Shown in pieces: positions 1 through 8,940 of a stretch of DNA of 64,000 nt. Each line of letters opens with the position of its first letter. The first letter of the stretch is position 1. The stretch spans positions 6,570,001-6,634,000 of the forward strand of contig NZ_CP109199.1 of NCBI RefSeq assembly GCF_036250065.1, in the 5' to 3' direction. The stretch is from Micromonospora sp. NBC_01699 (lineage in GTDB: Bacteria > Actinomycetota > Actinomycetes > Mycobacteriales > Micromonosporaceae). Made by a program: the position numbers and the translations under genes. A model generated the notes under the pieces. The model was not told the DNA's origin and did not search any database. It was given only the letters and a program-made list of their open reading frames with translations.

Positions 1-196
1 CCGGCTCAGCCGGTAAATCGCACCACCCGGTCCCAGCCTCGCTCGGCGGTCACCCGCCACGACCCTGGGCGCTTGCGGTTCCGGCTGTTTTGTCCGGTGT
101 TCCGCTTGCAGAGAGAAAGTTACGCGAGGGACTCTCCCGAACGCAAATCAACGTCCATCACCACGTTGGTGCGGTCGCCGTGCCAGAGTGGCAGCC

Positions 197-421
197 ATGG
201 TTGCCGTACCCGAGGAACGCCTACTTGCCGCGGACGCCGTCGTCGGGCTTCTGCTGCCGATCTGGCAGCTGGTCATCGGCGGGCTCGTACTGCTGGTGCT
301 CGTCATGTCGGTCCGCCGACTGGCCCGGCGCGGGCCGACCCGGATGACCACCGGCCTACTGGTCACGGCGGCGGCCATCGTGGGGCTCGCGGTCATCGGA
401 GTGTTTCTCGAAGGACACTGA
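197..421 (+). CDS. Small hypothetical membrane protein
   Basis: A 74-residue protein of unknown function. About two thirds of it is hydrophobic: one likely membrane helix at residues 15-38 (rich in Leu and Val), a short basic segment (RRLARRGPTR), and a second helix before the C-terminus. Two helices joined by a positive loop suggest an inner-membrane protein with the loop in the cytoplasm. An in-frame GTG at 188 is an alternative start, and neither start has a strong ribosome site. The gene stands alone between the window edge and the convergent nitrilase-family gene. Whether it is a real gene is moderately likely, judged only on hydrophobic pattern and codon bias. Confidence 0.45.
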   Translation: MVAVPEERLLAADAVVGLLLPIWQLVIGGLVLLVLVMSVRRLARRGPTRMTTGLLVTAAAIVGLAVIGVFLEGH

Positions 422-532
422 GCGAGCCTCTACCCGGCACACCGCAGCAGCCCGTCATACAGCCCGCACAGCGATAGATCGCCCATCCGCGTCCGAAGGG
501 ACCCAACGCGCCGCAACCACGCGTACGGGTTG

Positions 533-1330
533 TCAGAGCCGGCGGTTGGCCAGACTGGGCAACTCCGCCCGGATCGTGTGCAGCCGACCGAGGTCGAGAT
601 CGGCGCAGACCAGGCCGACGGTGTCCGGTGCCTGGGCGAGAACCGTCCCCCACGGGTCGATCACCATGCTCCGGCCGAAACAGTTCCGCCCCGGGTCGTG
701 GTCGCCGATCTGGCCGGCCGCCGCCACGAAACACTGGTTCTCGATCGCCCGGGCACGCAGCAGCACCTCCCAGTGGTCCCGCCCGGTGTGCGTCATGAAC
801 GCGGCGGGAACCACCAGCAACTGCGCACCACCGGCCACTGCCAGCTGCCGGTACAGCTCGGGGAAGCGCAGGTCGTAGCAGATCGAGAGGCCGACGCGTA
901 CGCCGTCGACGGTGACGGTCACCGGTTCCGGACCCGGAGCCACCGAGCTGGACTCACGGTAGGACACCCGACCGGGGATCTCCACGTCGTACAGGTGGAT
1001 CTTGCGATAGGTGGCGACCAGCTCGCCGGCCCGGTCGAAGATCAGCGACGTGTTGTACGTGTGCCGCGGGTCCGGGCCGACCTCGTGGAAGGAGCCGGCG
1101 TGCACGAAGATGCCGAGCCGGCGCGCGGCTGCGGCGAAGAACTCGGCGAACTCGCCGTCGACCGGCTCGGGCTTGGGTTGCCCGGCGGCCGGGCCGAGAT
1201 AGTCGACGTATTCCGGCAGGATCGCCAGGTCGGCACCGGCGGCCGCGGCCCGGTCGAGCAGATCGGATGCGGCGGCGAGGTTGGCTTGTCGGTCGGCGCG
1301 GGCATTGAGCTGGCAGACGGCGACACGCAT
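533..1330 (-). CDS. Carbon-nitrogen hydrolase (nitrilase superfamily)
   Basis: A 265-residue cytoplasmic amidase of the nitrilase superfamily, the Nit/omega-amidase-like branch. The catalytic triad is visible: Glu40 in LPEYVD, Lys110 in YRKIHLYD and Cys151 in SICYDLRFPELYR. The length fits the single-domain family (260-280 residues). The start is ATG at 1330, directly before the family's opening RVAVCQLN; nine further codons upstream are possible but do not match the family. It follows clpX on the same strand 45 bp downstream, so it may be read as the tail of the clpX transcript. Family members hydrolyse omega-amides or deaminated glutathione; the substrate here cannot be read from sequence. 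Confidence 0.88.
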   Translation of the reverse strand: MRVAVCQLNARADRQANLAAASDLLDRAAAAGADLAILPEYVDYLGPAAGQPKPEPVDGEFAEFFAAAARRLGIFVHAGSFHEVGPDPRHTYNTSLIFDRAGELVATYRKIHLYDVEIPGRVSYRESSSVAPGPEPVTVTVDGVRVGLSICYDLRFPELYRQLAVAGGAQLLVVPAAFMTHTGRDHWEVLLRARAIENQCFVAAAGQIGDHDPGRNCFGRSMVIDPWGTVLAQAPDTVGLVCADLDLGRLHTIRAELPSLANRRL

Positions 1331-1375
1331 GAAAGAAGCGTACGGGCCGCCGCCCACCTCAGACCAGACCTGCGC

Positions 1376-2668
1376 TCAGGCCGACTTCTCTTCACGGTCA
1401 CGCCGCCGCCGGCCGGTGAACTCCCGCGGCACGATGGTCGGGTTCACGTTTTCCAGGACCACCTCACGGGTGATCAGGACCCGGGCCGCGTCGGGATTGC
1501 TCGGGACCTCGTACATCACGGAGAGCAGGACCTCTTCCAGGATGGCGCGCAGGCCGCGGGCACCGGTGCCGCGCAACATCGCCTGGTCGGCGATCGCGGC
1601 GAGCGCCGGCGGCTCGAACTCAAGCTCCACGCCGTCCAGCTCGAACAGGCGTTGGTACTGCCGGATCAGAGCGTTGCGTGGCTCGGTCAGGATCTGCACC
1701 AGGGCCTCGCGGTCCAGGCTCCGGACATTGGTGATCACCGGGAGCCGGCCGATGAACTCGGGGATCAGGCCGAACTTCAGCATGTCCTCCGGCATCACCT
1801 TGCCGAAGATGTCGTCGGTCGACCGCTCGGAAACCGCGCGTAGGTGGGCGCCGAAGCCGGTGCCGCCCTGCCCGGTCCGGGACTCGATGATCTGATCGAG
1901 ACCGGCGAAGGCGCCACCGCAGATGAACAGCACGTTGGTGGTGTCGATCTGGATGAACTCCTGGTGCGGGTGCTTGCGGCCGCCCTGCGGCGGTACGTTC
2001 GCCACCGTGCCCTCAAGAATCTTGAGCAGGGCCTGCTGCACACCCTCGCCCGAGACGTCCCGCGTGATCGACGGGTTCTCCGACTTCCGGGCGATCTTGT
2101 CGACCTCGTCGATGTAGATGATGCCGGTCTCGGCCCGCTTGACGTCGTAGTCGGCGGCCTGGATCAGCTTCAGCAGGATGTTCTCGACGTCCTCGCCGAC
2201 GTATCCGGCCTCGGTGAGGGCGGTGGCGTCGGCGATGGCGAACGGGACATTGAGCATCCGGGCCAGGGTCTGCGCCAGGTGGGTCTTGCCGCACCCGGTG
2301 GGGCCGATCAGCAGGATGTTCGACTTGGCCAGCTCGACCGCGTCGTTACCGGCACCGGGTGCGCCGGCAGCCTCTGCCTGGATCCGCTTGTAGTGGTTGT
2401 AGACCGCGACCGAGAGGGCCTTCTTGGCCTGGTCCTGGCCGACCACGTAGTTGTCGAGGAACTGGCAGATCTCCATCGGCTTGGGAAGCTCTTCCCACTT
2501 CACCTCGCCGGACTCGGCCAATTCCTCTTCGATGATCTCGTTGCAGAGGTCGATGCACTCGTCACAGATGTAGACCCCTGGGCCCGCGATGAGCTTTTTG
2601 ACCTGCTTCTGTGACTTGCCACAGAAGGAGCACTTAAGTAGGTCGCCGCCGTCGCCGATCCGTGCCAC
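1376..2668 (-). CDS. clpX: ATP-dependent Clp protease ATP-binding subunit ClpX
   Basis: A 430-residue AAA+ unfoldase that recognises tagged substrates and feeds them to ClpP. The N-terminal C4 zinc finger is complete (Cys13, Cys16, Cys35, Cys38). Walker A (GPTGCGKT) lies at 122-129 and Walker B (IYIDEVDK) near residue 188, followed by the GYVGEDVE pore-loop region and the C-terminal AAA subdomain with [10 protein letters not shown]. Length is standard. The gene lies 208 bp downstream of clpP2 on the same strand; a hairpin in that gap suggests clpX mostly has its own promoter. A 12-bp palindrome (CGATCTAGATCG, 2734-2745) lies 66 bp upstream of the ATG. Confidence 0.98.
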   Translation of the reverse strand: MARIGDGGDLLKCSFCGKSQKQVKKLIAGPGVYICDECIDLCNEIIEEELAESGEVKWEELPKPMEICQFLDNYVVGQDQAKKALSVAVYNHYKRIQAEAAGAPGAGNDAVELAKSNILLIGPTGCGKTHLAQTLARMLNVPFAIADATALTEAGYVGEDVENILLKLIQAADYDVKRAETGIIYIDEVDKIARKSENPSITRDVSGEGVQQALLKILEGTVANVPPQGGRKHPHQEFIQIDTTNVLFICGGAFAGLDQIIESRTGQGGTGFGAHLRAVSERSTDDIFGKVMPEDMLKFGLIPEFIGRLPVITNVRSLDREALVQILTEPRNALIRQYQRLFELDGVELEFEPPALAAIADQAMLRGTGARGLRAILEEVLLSVMYEVPSNPDAARVLITREVVLENVNPTIVPREFTGRRRRDREEKSA

Positions 2669-2829
2669 CTACGTTCTCCCTGCGCTCATCGGCCGGATCA
2701 ACCCGGCCCTGGCTTGAGGACGGTACGCCTCGTCGATCTAGATCGCTCGCCGGACTGACCGGCGAAGCGGTGCAGACCCGACGTTACTCGCTGTCGGAGC
2801 ATTCTCCGACCCCCAAAACCGGGTGTGTC

Positions 2830-2865
2830 CGGGAGCGGCCGACGAATCCGTCCCGGCCACTCCCG
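2830..2865 (-). terminator. Hairpin after clpP2
   Basis: An imperfect inverted repeat starts 12 nt beyond the clpP2 stop. The arms are CGGGAG-c-GGCCG and CGGCC-a-CTCCCG, 11 base pairs with one internal mismatch. No U-run follows, as is common in high-GC actinobacteria. It probably terminates or attenuates clpP1P2 transcription before clpX. Confidence 0.5.
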
Positions 2866-2876
2866 AACCACGCCGG

Positions 2877-3539
2877 TCAGCTTGCGGCGTTCGCCGCGAG
2901 CAGCCCCTTCTTACGGCTGGTCAGGATCGTGTCGACCAGGCCGTACTCGCGGGACTCCTCGGCCGTCATGATCTTGTCACGATCGATGTCCTTGCGGACC
3001 TTGTCGACCGCCTGGTTCGAGTGCCGCGAGAGCATCTCCTCCAGCTGGGTACGCATCCGCAGGATCTCCCGGGCCTGGATCTCGATGTCCGAGCCCTGCC
3101 CGTAGCCGCCCTCGGTGGCCGGCTGGTGGATGATGATGCGGGAGTGCGGCAGCGCCATCCGCTTGCCCGGCGTGCCTGCGGCGAGCAGCACCGCGGCCGC
3201 GCTCGCGGCCTGGCCGAGGCAGACCGTCTGGATGTCCGGACGGACGTACTGCATGGTGTCGTAGATCGCCGTCATGGCGGTGAACGAACCGCCGGGCGAG
3301 TTGATGTACATGATGATGTCGCGGTCCGGGTCGGTGCCCTCCAGCGTCAGCAGCTGGGCCATCACGTCGTTCGCCGACGCGTCGTCCACCTGGACCCCGA
3401 GGAAGATGATCCGGTCCTCGAACAGCTTGTTGTACGGGTTCGACTCCTTGACCCCGTACGACGTGCGCTCGACGAACGACGGCAGCACATAACGGTTGTG
3501 CACTGGTGCGAACTGCGGCGGCAGCGTCAGGTCAGTCAT
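2877..3539 (-). CDS. clpP2: ATP-dependent Clp protease proteolytic subunit ClpP2
   Basis: A 220-residue serine peptidase subunit, second gene of the clpP1P2 operon. The catalytic Ser113 lies in GQAASAAAV, His138 in IIIHQP, and the acidic residue is expected in the DRDKIMTAEES segment. The start is ATG at 3539, 11 bp after the clpP1 stop, giving MTDLTLPPQF; the open frame extends further upstream only because it overlaps clpP1. In actinobacteria ClpP1 and ClpP2 form a mixed two-ring complex, and the 'AASAAAVLLAAGT' form of the serine motif is typical of ClpP2. Partners are ClpX and ClpC. Confidence 0.97.
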   Translation of the reverse strand: MTDLTLPPQFAPVHNRYVLPSFVERTSYGVKESNPYNKLFEDRIIFLGVQVDDASANDVMAQLLTLEGTDPDRDIIMYINSPGGSFTAMTAIYDTMQYVRPDIQTVCLGQAASAAAVLLAAGTPGKRMALPHSRIIIHQPATEGGYGQGSDIEIQAREILRMRTQLEEMLSRHSNQAVDKVRKDIDRDKIMTAEESREYGLVDTILTSRKKGLLAANAAS

Positions 3540-3550
3540 CGTCAAGCTCC

Positions 3551-4192
3551 TCAGCTCAGGGTCCCGGCGCCTTCCGGAACCTGCGTGGCTCCGGTGATCA
3601 CCTTGTCGATGAAGCCGTAGTCCTTGGCCTCGGCCGCGGTGAACCAACGGTCCCGGTCGGAGTCGGCCTCGATGGACGCCTGGTCCTGGCCGGTGTGGAA
3701 CGCGACCCGCTCCTGGAACATCCGCTTCGTGTACAGCATCTGCTCGGCCTGGATCGCGATGTCCGACGCCGTGCCGCCCATCCCACCGGACGGCTGGTGC
3801 ATCATGATCCGCGCGTGTGGGAGCGCGTACCGCTTGCCCTTGGTGCCGGCGCAGAGGAGCAGCTGGCCCATGGAGGCGGCCATCCCCATCGCGACGGTCG
3901 AGACGTCGTTGTCGATGAACTGCATCGTGTCGTAGATCGCCATGCCGGAGTAGACCGAGCCACCCGGCGAGTTGATCCAGAGGTTGATGTCGCGGTCGGG
4001 GTCCTCCGCGGCGAGCAGCAGCAGCTGCGCGCAGATGCGGTTGGCGACCTGGTCGGTCACCTCGCTGCCCAGGAAGATGATGCGTTCCTTGAGCAGCCGG
4101 TTGTAGACCGAGTCGTCGAGGTTGCCAATCGAGTCCCCGCCACGGGCTTCGATCGCCCGCAGGGGCATCGCTGGGATGTTCATTTCGGTCAT
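3551..4192 (-). CDS. clpP1: ATP-dependent Clp protease proteolytic subunit ClpP1
   Basis: A 213-residue ClpP with Ser107 in GMAASMGQ, His132 in MMHQPSGG and the [13 protein letters not shown] segment carrying the acidic residue. It is the promoter-proximal gene of the clpP1P2 operon and is separated from tig by 171 bp. That gap holds the tig terminator hairpin and a ClgR-type box (4271-4284), so the pair is likely induced by ClgR under protein-folding stress, as known in Streptomyces and Mycobacterium. The short acidic N-terminal propeptide region ([20 protein letters not shown]) is typical of ClpP1. Confidence 0.97.
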   Translation of the reverse strand: MTEMNIPAMPLRAIEARGGDSIGNLDDSVYNRLLKERIIFLGSEVTDQVANRICAQLLLLAAEDPDRDINLWINSPGGSVYSGMAIYDTMQFIDNDVSTVAMGMAASMGQLLLCAGTKGKRYALPHARIMMHQPSGGMGGTASDIAIQAEQMLYTKRMFQERVAFHTGQDQASIEADSDRDRWFTAAEAKDYGFIDKVITGATQVPEGAGTLS

Positions 4193-4270
4193 GGCAGCCC
4201 TTCGCTCTCCGTACCGTCTTACGCCGACACTAACCGCTGCGAGGGGTCCGAGCTTCCTCCTCCGGGCACT

Positions 4271-4284
4271 GTTCGCTCTCAGCG
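4271..4284. promoter_or_regulatory. ClgR-type box upstream of clpP1
   Basis: GTTCGC-TCTCA-GCG matches, as I recall it, the GTTCGC-N5-GCG box of the actinobacterial regulator ClgR. It lies 79-92 bp upstream of the clpP1 ATG, the position expected for activation of the clpP1P2 operon. No clgR gene is present in the window. Confidence 0.55.
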
Positions 4285-4314
4285 CAGCTACCCGGGAGGT
4301 ACCCCGGAAGGGTT

Positions 4315-4349
4315 CCGGCCGCCGTGCGGAGGACCCGCGCGGCGGCCGG
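4315..4349 (-). terminator. Terminator hairpin of tig
   Basis: A 14-bp stem (4315-4328 with 4336-4349, one G-T pair) with a 7-nt loop, starting 14 nt beyond the tig stop. It separates tig transcription from the clpP1P2 promoter region. Confidence 0.65.
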
Positions 4350-4363
4350 AGAACGCCAGTCGA

Positions 4364-5716
4364 TCAGTGCTCGTGCGCGTGGTTGTGTTCCTCGTCGGCC
4401 GCCGCACGCAGCGCGTCGAGGCTGACCGCGTTGCCCGCCGAGTCGGTGATCTTGATGCGGTCCATCACCGAGGCGAGCGCCTTGCCGCGCCGTACGTCAC
4501 CGAAGACCGCACCGGCGGTGCCGGACCGGACAAGCTGGTCGTAGTACTGCTGCGGGGCCATTCCGGCCCGCTGCGCCCGGTGCACGATCTCGTGTCCGAA
4601 TTCGTCGTCGGAGACCTGGACCTCCTCGGCGTCGGCCAGGGTGTCCAGTAGAAGCTGCACCCGGACCCCCTCGGTGGCCGCCTCGGTCAGCTCGGCGTCG
4701 ATCTGCTCCTCGGTCTTCTCCTCGGCGGCGAGGTACTCCTCCAGGGAGGCGCCGATCCGCTCAAGCTGGTCGACCATGGCCTGCTTGCGGCTGTCCACCT
4801 CGTCGCGCACGACACCCTCCGGCGCCGGCACGTCGGCGGCGTCGACGAGCTGCTTGAGCGCCTTGTCCCGGGCCGCGTAGATCTGCTCGACCTGCTTGTT
4901 CCGCGTGATCCGCTCCCGCAGGTCGTCGCGGAGCTGCTCCAGGGTGTCGAACTCGCTGGCGAGCTGGGCGAAGTCGTCGTCCAGCTCGGGCAGCTCCTTC
5001 TCCTTGACGGTCCGCACGCTCACCGCGACATCCGCGTCCTGACCGGCGAAGTCGCCGCCGACCAGCTGGGTCACGAAGGTGGTCGAGTCGCCGGCCGAGA
5101 GGCCGACCAGCACCTCGTCCAGCCCGGGGAGCAGCTGCTTGCTGCCAACCTCGTGCGAGATGTTGGTCGCCGAACCGCCGGGGACCTCCTCGCCGCCGAC
5201 GGTCGCCGCCAGGTCGATCTGGGTGTAGTCGCCGTCCTGCGCCGGGCGCTCGACCGTCTTCAGCGTGGCGAAGCGCTCCCGCAGGCCCTTGACCTGCTCG
5301 TCAACCTCGCTGTCGTCGATCTGGAGCTCGTCGACGGTCACCTCGACGGTGGTGAAGTCGGGCAGGGCGATCTCCGGCCGTACGTCGACCTCGGCGGTGA
5401 ACTTCAGCGCGTCGCCGTCGTTGAACTCGGTGATCTCGACCTCGGGCCGGCCGAGCGTCTTCACGTCGTGCTCACGTACGGCGGCCAGGATGTTCTCCGG
5501 GATGGCCTCCTGCACGGCCTCGTTCAGCACGGTGCCCCGACCGACCCGCTGGTCGATCACGTTTGACGGCACCTTGCCCTTGCGGAAGCCCGGGACGGTG
5601 ACCTGCTGGGCGATCTCCCGGTACGCCTTCCTGAGGCTCGGCTCGAGCTCGGCGAACGGCACCTCGATGGCGAGCCGCACGCGCGTCGGGCTCAAAGTCT
5701 CGACGGTGCTCTTCAC
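4364..5716 (-). CDS. tig: Trigger factor, ribosome-associated chaperone
   Basis: A 450-residue ribosome-bound peptidyl-prolyl isomerase and chaperone. The ribosome-docking signature is present in the N-terminal domain (PGFRKGKVPSNVI, around residues 43-55), followed by the FKBP-like domain (roughly 150-245) and the helical C-terminal domain. The tail is acidic and His-rich (EEHNHAHEH), common in actinobacterial trigger factors and possibly metal-binding. It precedes clpP1P2 on the same strand, the conserved tig-clpP1-clpP2 order. A hairpin after its stop argues for mostly separate transcription. Confidence 0.97.
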   Translation of the reverse strand: MKSTVETLSPTRVRLAIEVPFAELEPSLRKAYREIAQQVTVPGFRKGKVPSNVIDQRVGRGTVLNEAVQEAIPENILAAVREHDVKTLGRPEVEITEFNDGDALKFTAEVDVRPEIALPDFTTVEVTVDELQIDDSEVDEQVKGLRERFATLKTVERPAQDGDYTQIDLAATVGGEEVPGGSATNISHEVGSKQLLPGLDEVLVGLSAGDSTTFVTQLVGGDFAGQDADVAVSVRTVKEKELPELDDDFAQLASEFDTLEQLRDDLRERITRNKQVEQIYAARDKALKQLVDAADVPAPEGVVRDEVDSRKQAMVDQLERIGASLEEYLAAEEKTEEQIDAELTEAATEGVRVQLLLDTLADAEEVQVSDDEFGHEIVHRAQRAGMAPQQYYDQLVRSGTAGAVFGDVRRGKALASVMDRIKITDSAGNAVSLDALRAAADEEHNHAHEH

Positions 5717-5831
5717 AGGCGTACTCCTTGACGGATCTCAGTCTTTGTCATGGGCGTGATTCAGCCCATCGAGTGTAGGCGAGCTGTCTGAAAGACCCTG
5801 CGGCGCCCGACACCGCGCTGGTGGATCACAG

Positions 5832-5905
5832 TCGGGGTGGCGGGATTTGAACCCACGGCCCCTCGCTCCCAAAGCGAGTGCGCTACCAAGCTGCGCCACA
5901 CCCCG
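5832..5905 (-). tRNA. tRNA-Pro (TGG)
   Basis: A complete cloverleaf on the minus strand. The 7-bp acceptor stem is CGGGGTG/CACCCCG, the D-arm GCGCAGCTTGGTAGCGC, and the anticodon stem CTCGC/GCGAG with loop TTTGGGA gives anticodon TGG. The T-arm is GTGGG-TTCAAAT-CCCGC and the discriminator base A. No CCA is encoded. It lies 115 bp upstream of tig. Confidence 0.96.
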
Positions 5906-6120
5906 TGGCGACCAGCAGTGTATGCCGTCGGCGCCGGTCCGCGCCGCCTGGTATCCGCCCGCCACGCCCGACCGCTCGGCACCGAGCGCCGTGAGCAGGC
6001 AATTTCAAGGTCCCGGCGTACGCGAAAACGCCCGCCCGCCCCGCCCCGGCCGATACCGCTTCGCGCTTCCCGGGGCGCTTCCCGTAAGCTGGGGGCGCGC
6101 CACGGGCGACCGCGGCGCGC

Positions 6121-6194
6121 GCGGGCGTAGCTCAATGGTAGAGCTTCAGTCTTCCAAACTGACTACGCGAGTTCGATTCTCGTCGCCCGCTCCA
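6121..6194 (+). tRNA. tRNA-Gly (TCC)
   Basis: A complete cloverleaf with acceptor stem GCGGGCG/CGCCCGC, D-arm GCTCAATGGTAGAGC, and anticodon stem TCAGT/ACTGA with loop CTTCCAA giving anticodon TCC. The T-arm has GTTCGATTC. A T discriminator and an encoded CCA (6192-6194) follow. It is divergent from tRNA-Pro, and the accessory region begins immediately downstream. Confidence 0.96.
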
Positions 6195-6456
6195 TCTGTA
6201 TCCGCAGGTCAACAGCACCTCTCGGCTCGGGTCGGCCATCCATCAGGTTCGGTCGTTTCGGGCGTTCATGTCACGGTTCTCCTCCACGGCCCCAACCGCG
6301 CCCGGCCAACCGCAGGAGCATCGGAACTTCCAGGGTCGAAATGACCTCCTCCTACGAGCACGTCTTGATTGTGGCGTCACCGTCTCTCACGCCATTGCTG
6401 CCCCTTCCGTCGGTGGGGCAAGCTCACCCCATCTGGCGTTTCGATAGATTTATGTC

Positions 6457-7149
6457 GTGGATCGAGCTGACCTTGCTCGGCTGCTCGTCGGCCGAGACGA
6501 CGCGTCCGAGGCCTGCCGGCAAGCGGTGCTGACAGGTGCCTCGTTCCAGGTCAGTGCGGCAGGGCCGCCCGCGCCCGCCTCTCGGCTCGTCGAGACGTGC
6601 GCCGGGCGGGGCGCGCACCACAGGGCAGCGGGCATCCCGACCGTAGGGTTCGCCGCGGCTGTACAGGCTTTGCACGCCTACGGCGAGCGGCCGGTGCGGA
6701 TCGGGTCGGTGAAGGTGACCGATCCGCCTTACCACTACCAGCTCTTCCTCACGCACGACCTGACAGCGGTAGTCGCGGTCCTCGGGGTCGATCAGCACCT
6801 GGGCTATCGGCTGCGGCGAGGCGCCCGCGTCTCGCTCATCTGTGAGGTGGTCAGCTGGGTATCCGACGACTTCCCGGGTTGGATACGCGTTCGCCTAACC
6901 GACGCTGCGGATCGCACCTGGTTCCTTGTTGACAAGGCGCCAATCTTTGAGGCCAACGTCACGGCCGAGTCGGTGCTTCCGGCGCCAGCGGCAGTCCGCG
7001 GCACGGTAGTTGACGTCCTCCCCGGACAAGGCCAGGCCAGACCGCCGCTACTGGTGGTTTCCACAGCCGTCGACGGTGTAGCCGCCGAGGACGGAACGGA
7101 CCAATTCACCGTTCAAGCCGCCATGCTCCGCCGCCTCCCACTCGGGTAG
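6457..7149 (+). CDS. Hypothetical protein next to tRNA-Gly
   Basis: A 230-residue protein I do not recognise. It has no signal peptide, membrane helix or metal motif. The best-ordered part is residues 75-160 (PVRIGSVKVTDPPYHYQL, then DLTAVVAVLGVDQ, then WFLVDKAPIF), which reads as alternating beta-strands. The start is GTG at 6457 with no clear ribosome site, and the region before it is less GC-rich than its neighbours. It is the first gene after tRNA-Gly, a common site for acquired genes, but no integrase or tRNA-end repeat supports mobility. Confidence 0.6.
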   Translation: MDRADLARLLVGRDDASEACRQAVLTGASFQVSAAGPPAPASRLVETCAGRGAHHRAAGIPTVGFAAAVQALHAYGERPVRIGSVKVTDPPYHYQLFLTHDLTAVVAVLGVDQHLGYRLRRGARVSLICEVVSWVSDDFPGWIRVRLTDAADRTWFLVDKAPIFEANVTAESVLPAPAAVRGTVVDVLPGQGQARPPLLVVSTAVDGVAAEDGTDQFTVQAAMLRRLPLG

Positions 7150-7471
7150 GTGACGGCCAACCGAACTGTCCAGCCCGCACGGAGCCGGGTGGCGCCACTC
7201 CCCTGGCGCAGACAATCGCAGAGCGCAGCACCACCGCCCCATTCGGTCGCCGGCGAGGCCAGCGCGACTTGAGGCCACCGTGCCAGGTGACATGCTCGCA
7301 GAAGTCAGACGGTAGGCATGGGCAGGCCCTCCCAGCCGATTCACCGGATCGCCCTGGCCGGAAGGGCGGATAACCGGCCGCCGACCCCAACCGTGACATC
7401 CGGTGGGGCCGGTGGGGCATGAGGGCCGATGGCGGTTTTCGCCACCGGCCCCGTACAGAGGTGTGGATGGA
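7150..7471. other. 322-bp gap with no recognised feature
   Basis: The gap lies between two convergent genes. I see no hairpin of note and no frame with convincing codon bias. Overlapping frames on both strands lack family resemblance. Confidence 0.4.
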
Positions 7472-8005
7472 TCAGGAGGAGAAGGCCGAGCCGGTTTCGA
7501 CGAGGGTCTTGAGGTCGCTGAGGACCCAGGCCCAGCCGCCGCCGGCGCCCGACTCCTCAAGTGCGCCGCCGGTCATGGCGTTGGTGGCGGGGGCGCCGGT
7601 CACGTCGTGGGTGACGGTGAGACGGCAGACGCCGGGCTGCGCCGGCAGTTCGGAGATCTCGTACGTGAGCCGGGTGAACGGCTCCTTCGCGGTGCTCTCG
7701 TCCATCAGCAGTCGCCAGGTCTGGACGAGCTTGCGCGGCGGGTCGACCTCGATCACCTCGCCGTCGACGATGACGTCCTGCATCGGGAAGCCGTTCTCGG
7801 CCGCGTACTTGCGCATCTCGTCGCTGGCCGTGGAGGTGTACGCGCCGCCGGGGCGCAGGTCGTACACGCCGGGGGCGCCGTAGCCGTAGCGCGCGTTCCA
7901 CTCGGGCTCGGTGATGGCGTCCCAGATCTTCTGCGGTGCGGCCTTGATGTAGACGCGGTAGACCTGGGTGGTCAGGTCGGTCGCGGTGTCGGTGCTCGTG
8001 GTCAT
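7472..8005 (-). CDS. SRPBCC (AHSA1-like) domain protein
   Basis: A 177-residue single-domain START/Bet v1-like fold protein of the AHSA1 type. It opens with VYRVYIKAAPQKIWDAITEPEWNARYGYG, the usual first strand and helices, and has the PRKLVQTWRLL strand and a C-terminal helix (GGWAWVLSDLKTLVETG). Such proteins bind hydrophobic ligands or help stress chaperones; no catalytic residue can be named. Its ATG overlaps the stop of the upstream ArsR gene by 4 bp (ATGA), so the two are translationally coupled. ArsR plus SRPBCC is a frequent two-gene unit in actinobacteria. Confidence 0.85.
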   Translation of the reverse strand: MTTSTDTATDLTTQVYRVYIKAAPQKIWDAITEPEWNARYGYGAPGVYDLRPGGAYTSTASDEMRKYAAENGFPMQDVIVDGEVIEVDPPRKLVQTWRLLMDESTAKEPFTRLTYEISELPAQPGVCRLTVTHDVTGAPATNAMTGGALEESGAGGGWAWVLSDLKTLVETGSAFSS

Positions 8006-8322
8006 GGTTGCTCCTCCAACTGGTTTTTCAGGTCGACGAGCGCCGTCACGTGACGCTCCGTGTACTTGTCGATCCAGCGGTCGTGGATCAGCCGGATCGG
8101 TACCGGGTTGAGGAAGTGCAGCTTCTCCCGGCCCGACCGGCGTGCGATGACGAGACCCGCCTCTTCCAGCACTTTCAGGTGTTTCATCACACCGAACCGG
8201 CTCATCTCCAGCTCCGATTCGAGCTCGGTGAGGGTTCGACCCTCGCGGGCGAAGAGCAGGTCGAGCAGGAAGCGACGGGTCGGGTCGGCCAGCGCCTTGA
8301 AGACCCGGTCGTCGTCCGTCAT
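8002..8322 (-). CDS. ArsR-family transcriptional regulator
   Basis: A 106-residue winged-helix regulator. It opens with RVFKALADPTRRFLLDLLFA, has a recognition helix in MSRFGVMKHLKVLEEAGLV and a wing in RRSGREKLHFLNP. It has no Cys pair, so metal sensing of the ArsR/SmtB kind is unlikely; it fits the subgroup that pairs with SRPBCC proteins. It heads a two-gene operon and an 8-bp palindrome lies just upstream (8334-8353), consistent with autorepression. Confidence 0.9.
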   Translation of the reverse strand: MTDDDRVFKALADPTRRFLLDLLFAREGRTLTELESELEMSRFGVMKHLKVLEEAGLVIARRSGREKLHFLNPVPIRLIHDRWIDKYTERHVTALVDLKNQLEEQP

Positions 8323-8333
8323 GACCCCAAGTT

Positions 8334-8353
8334 ATGTGACCCAATGGTCACAT
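8334..8353. promoter_or_regulatory. Likely ArsR operator
   Basis: A perfect inverted repeat ATGTGACC-caat-GGTCACAT, 12 bp upstream of the ArsR start codon. Size and position fit an autoregulatory operator of an ArsR-type dimer. Confidence 0.6.
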
Positions 8354-8499
8354 GTCAACCCAGGCGAGGACGCAACCGCGCATGGAGACACGGCTCCGAT
8401 GCCTGTTAAGTGGGGACATGGAGATGCGGATCGGTGGGACGACAGCACCACCACAACGACCCGGGCGTGTTCCGCCCAGCACGGGACTGGTGGACGGCG

Positions 8500-8940
8500 T
8501 CAGCCGGCGCCGATGACCGCCGTTACGGTGGTGCCCCGGCCGTCGTCCACGATCGACACGTCGGTGCTCAGACTCCGTACGATCCAGAGACCCCGACCAC
8601 CGATCTGGGTGGCCTCGGGTTGGGTGGTGCCGGCGGCGGCCTCGCCGATGCCCGGCCCCGAATCGCGGACCTGGCAGTAGAGCCGGTCGTCCGCCCGCCA
8701 GATCCGCAACCGCCCGCCGCCGCCTCCGTGCCGGACCGCGTTACTCGCCAGTTCACCCGCGACGATCAGCAACTGCTGCAACTGCTCGTCGTCCACGCCG
8801 AGGCGCTCGGCGTGGGCGGCGATGGTCGCTCGCATGCCGTACAGGCCGTCGCCGTCGAAGGGGTGGTCGAGCGCGACCTCCGCCGGCGCCGGGACTTCTC
8901 CCTGCTCCGAAGCGGTCGTACGCGGATCGGGGCTGGTCAT
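8500..8940 (-). CDS. Anti-sigma-factor-like ATP-binding protein (HATPase_c)
   Basis: A 146-residue RsbW-like ATPase domain of the GHKL fold. The N-box is ELASNAVRHG, the G1 box RDSGPGIG and the G2 box GGRGLWIVRSLS. Such stand-alone kinases act as anti-sigma factors or kinases of STAS antagonists in partner switching. It overlaps by 4 bp (ATGA) with the upstream MEDS-STAS gene, so the pair is made together and probably interacts. No sigma factor gene is adjacent. Confidence 0.85.
   Translation of the reverse strand: MTSPDPRTTASEQGEVPAPAEVALDHPFDGDGLYGMRATIAAHAERLGVDDEQLQQLLIVAGELASNAVRHGGGGGRLRIWRADDRLYCQVRDSGPGIGEAAAGTTQPEATQIGGRGLWIVRSLSTDVSIVDDGRGTTVTAVIGAG

Noticed and set aside
2734-2745. 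CGATCTAGATCG palindrome as a third family B element
   Set aside because: It shares only CGATCTAG with family B and has no long arms, no inner hairpin and no CTAGCACG phrase.
5738-5965. Open frame with VAQLGSALALGARGRGFKSRH
   Set aside because: This is the well-known false translation through a tRNA gene (tRNA-Pro).
6121-6194. tRNA-Gly as an attachment site of an integrative element
   Set aside because: No integrase, excisionase or repeat of the tRNA 3' end is visible in the following 44 kb.
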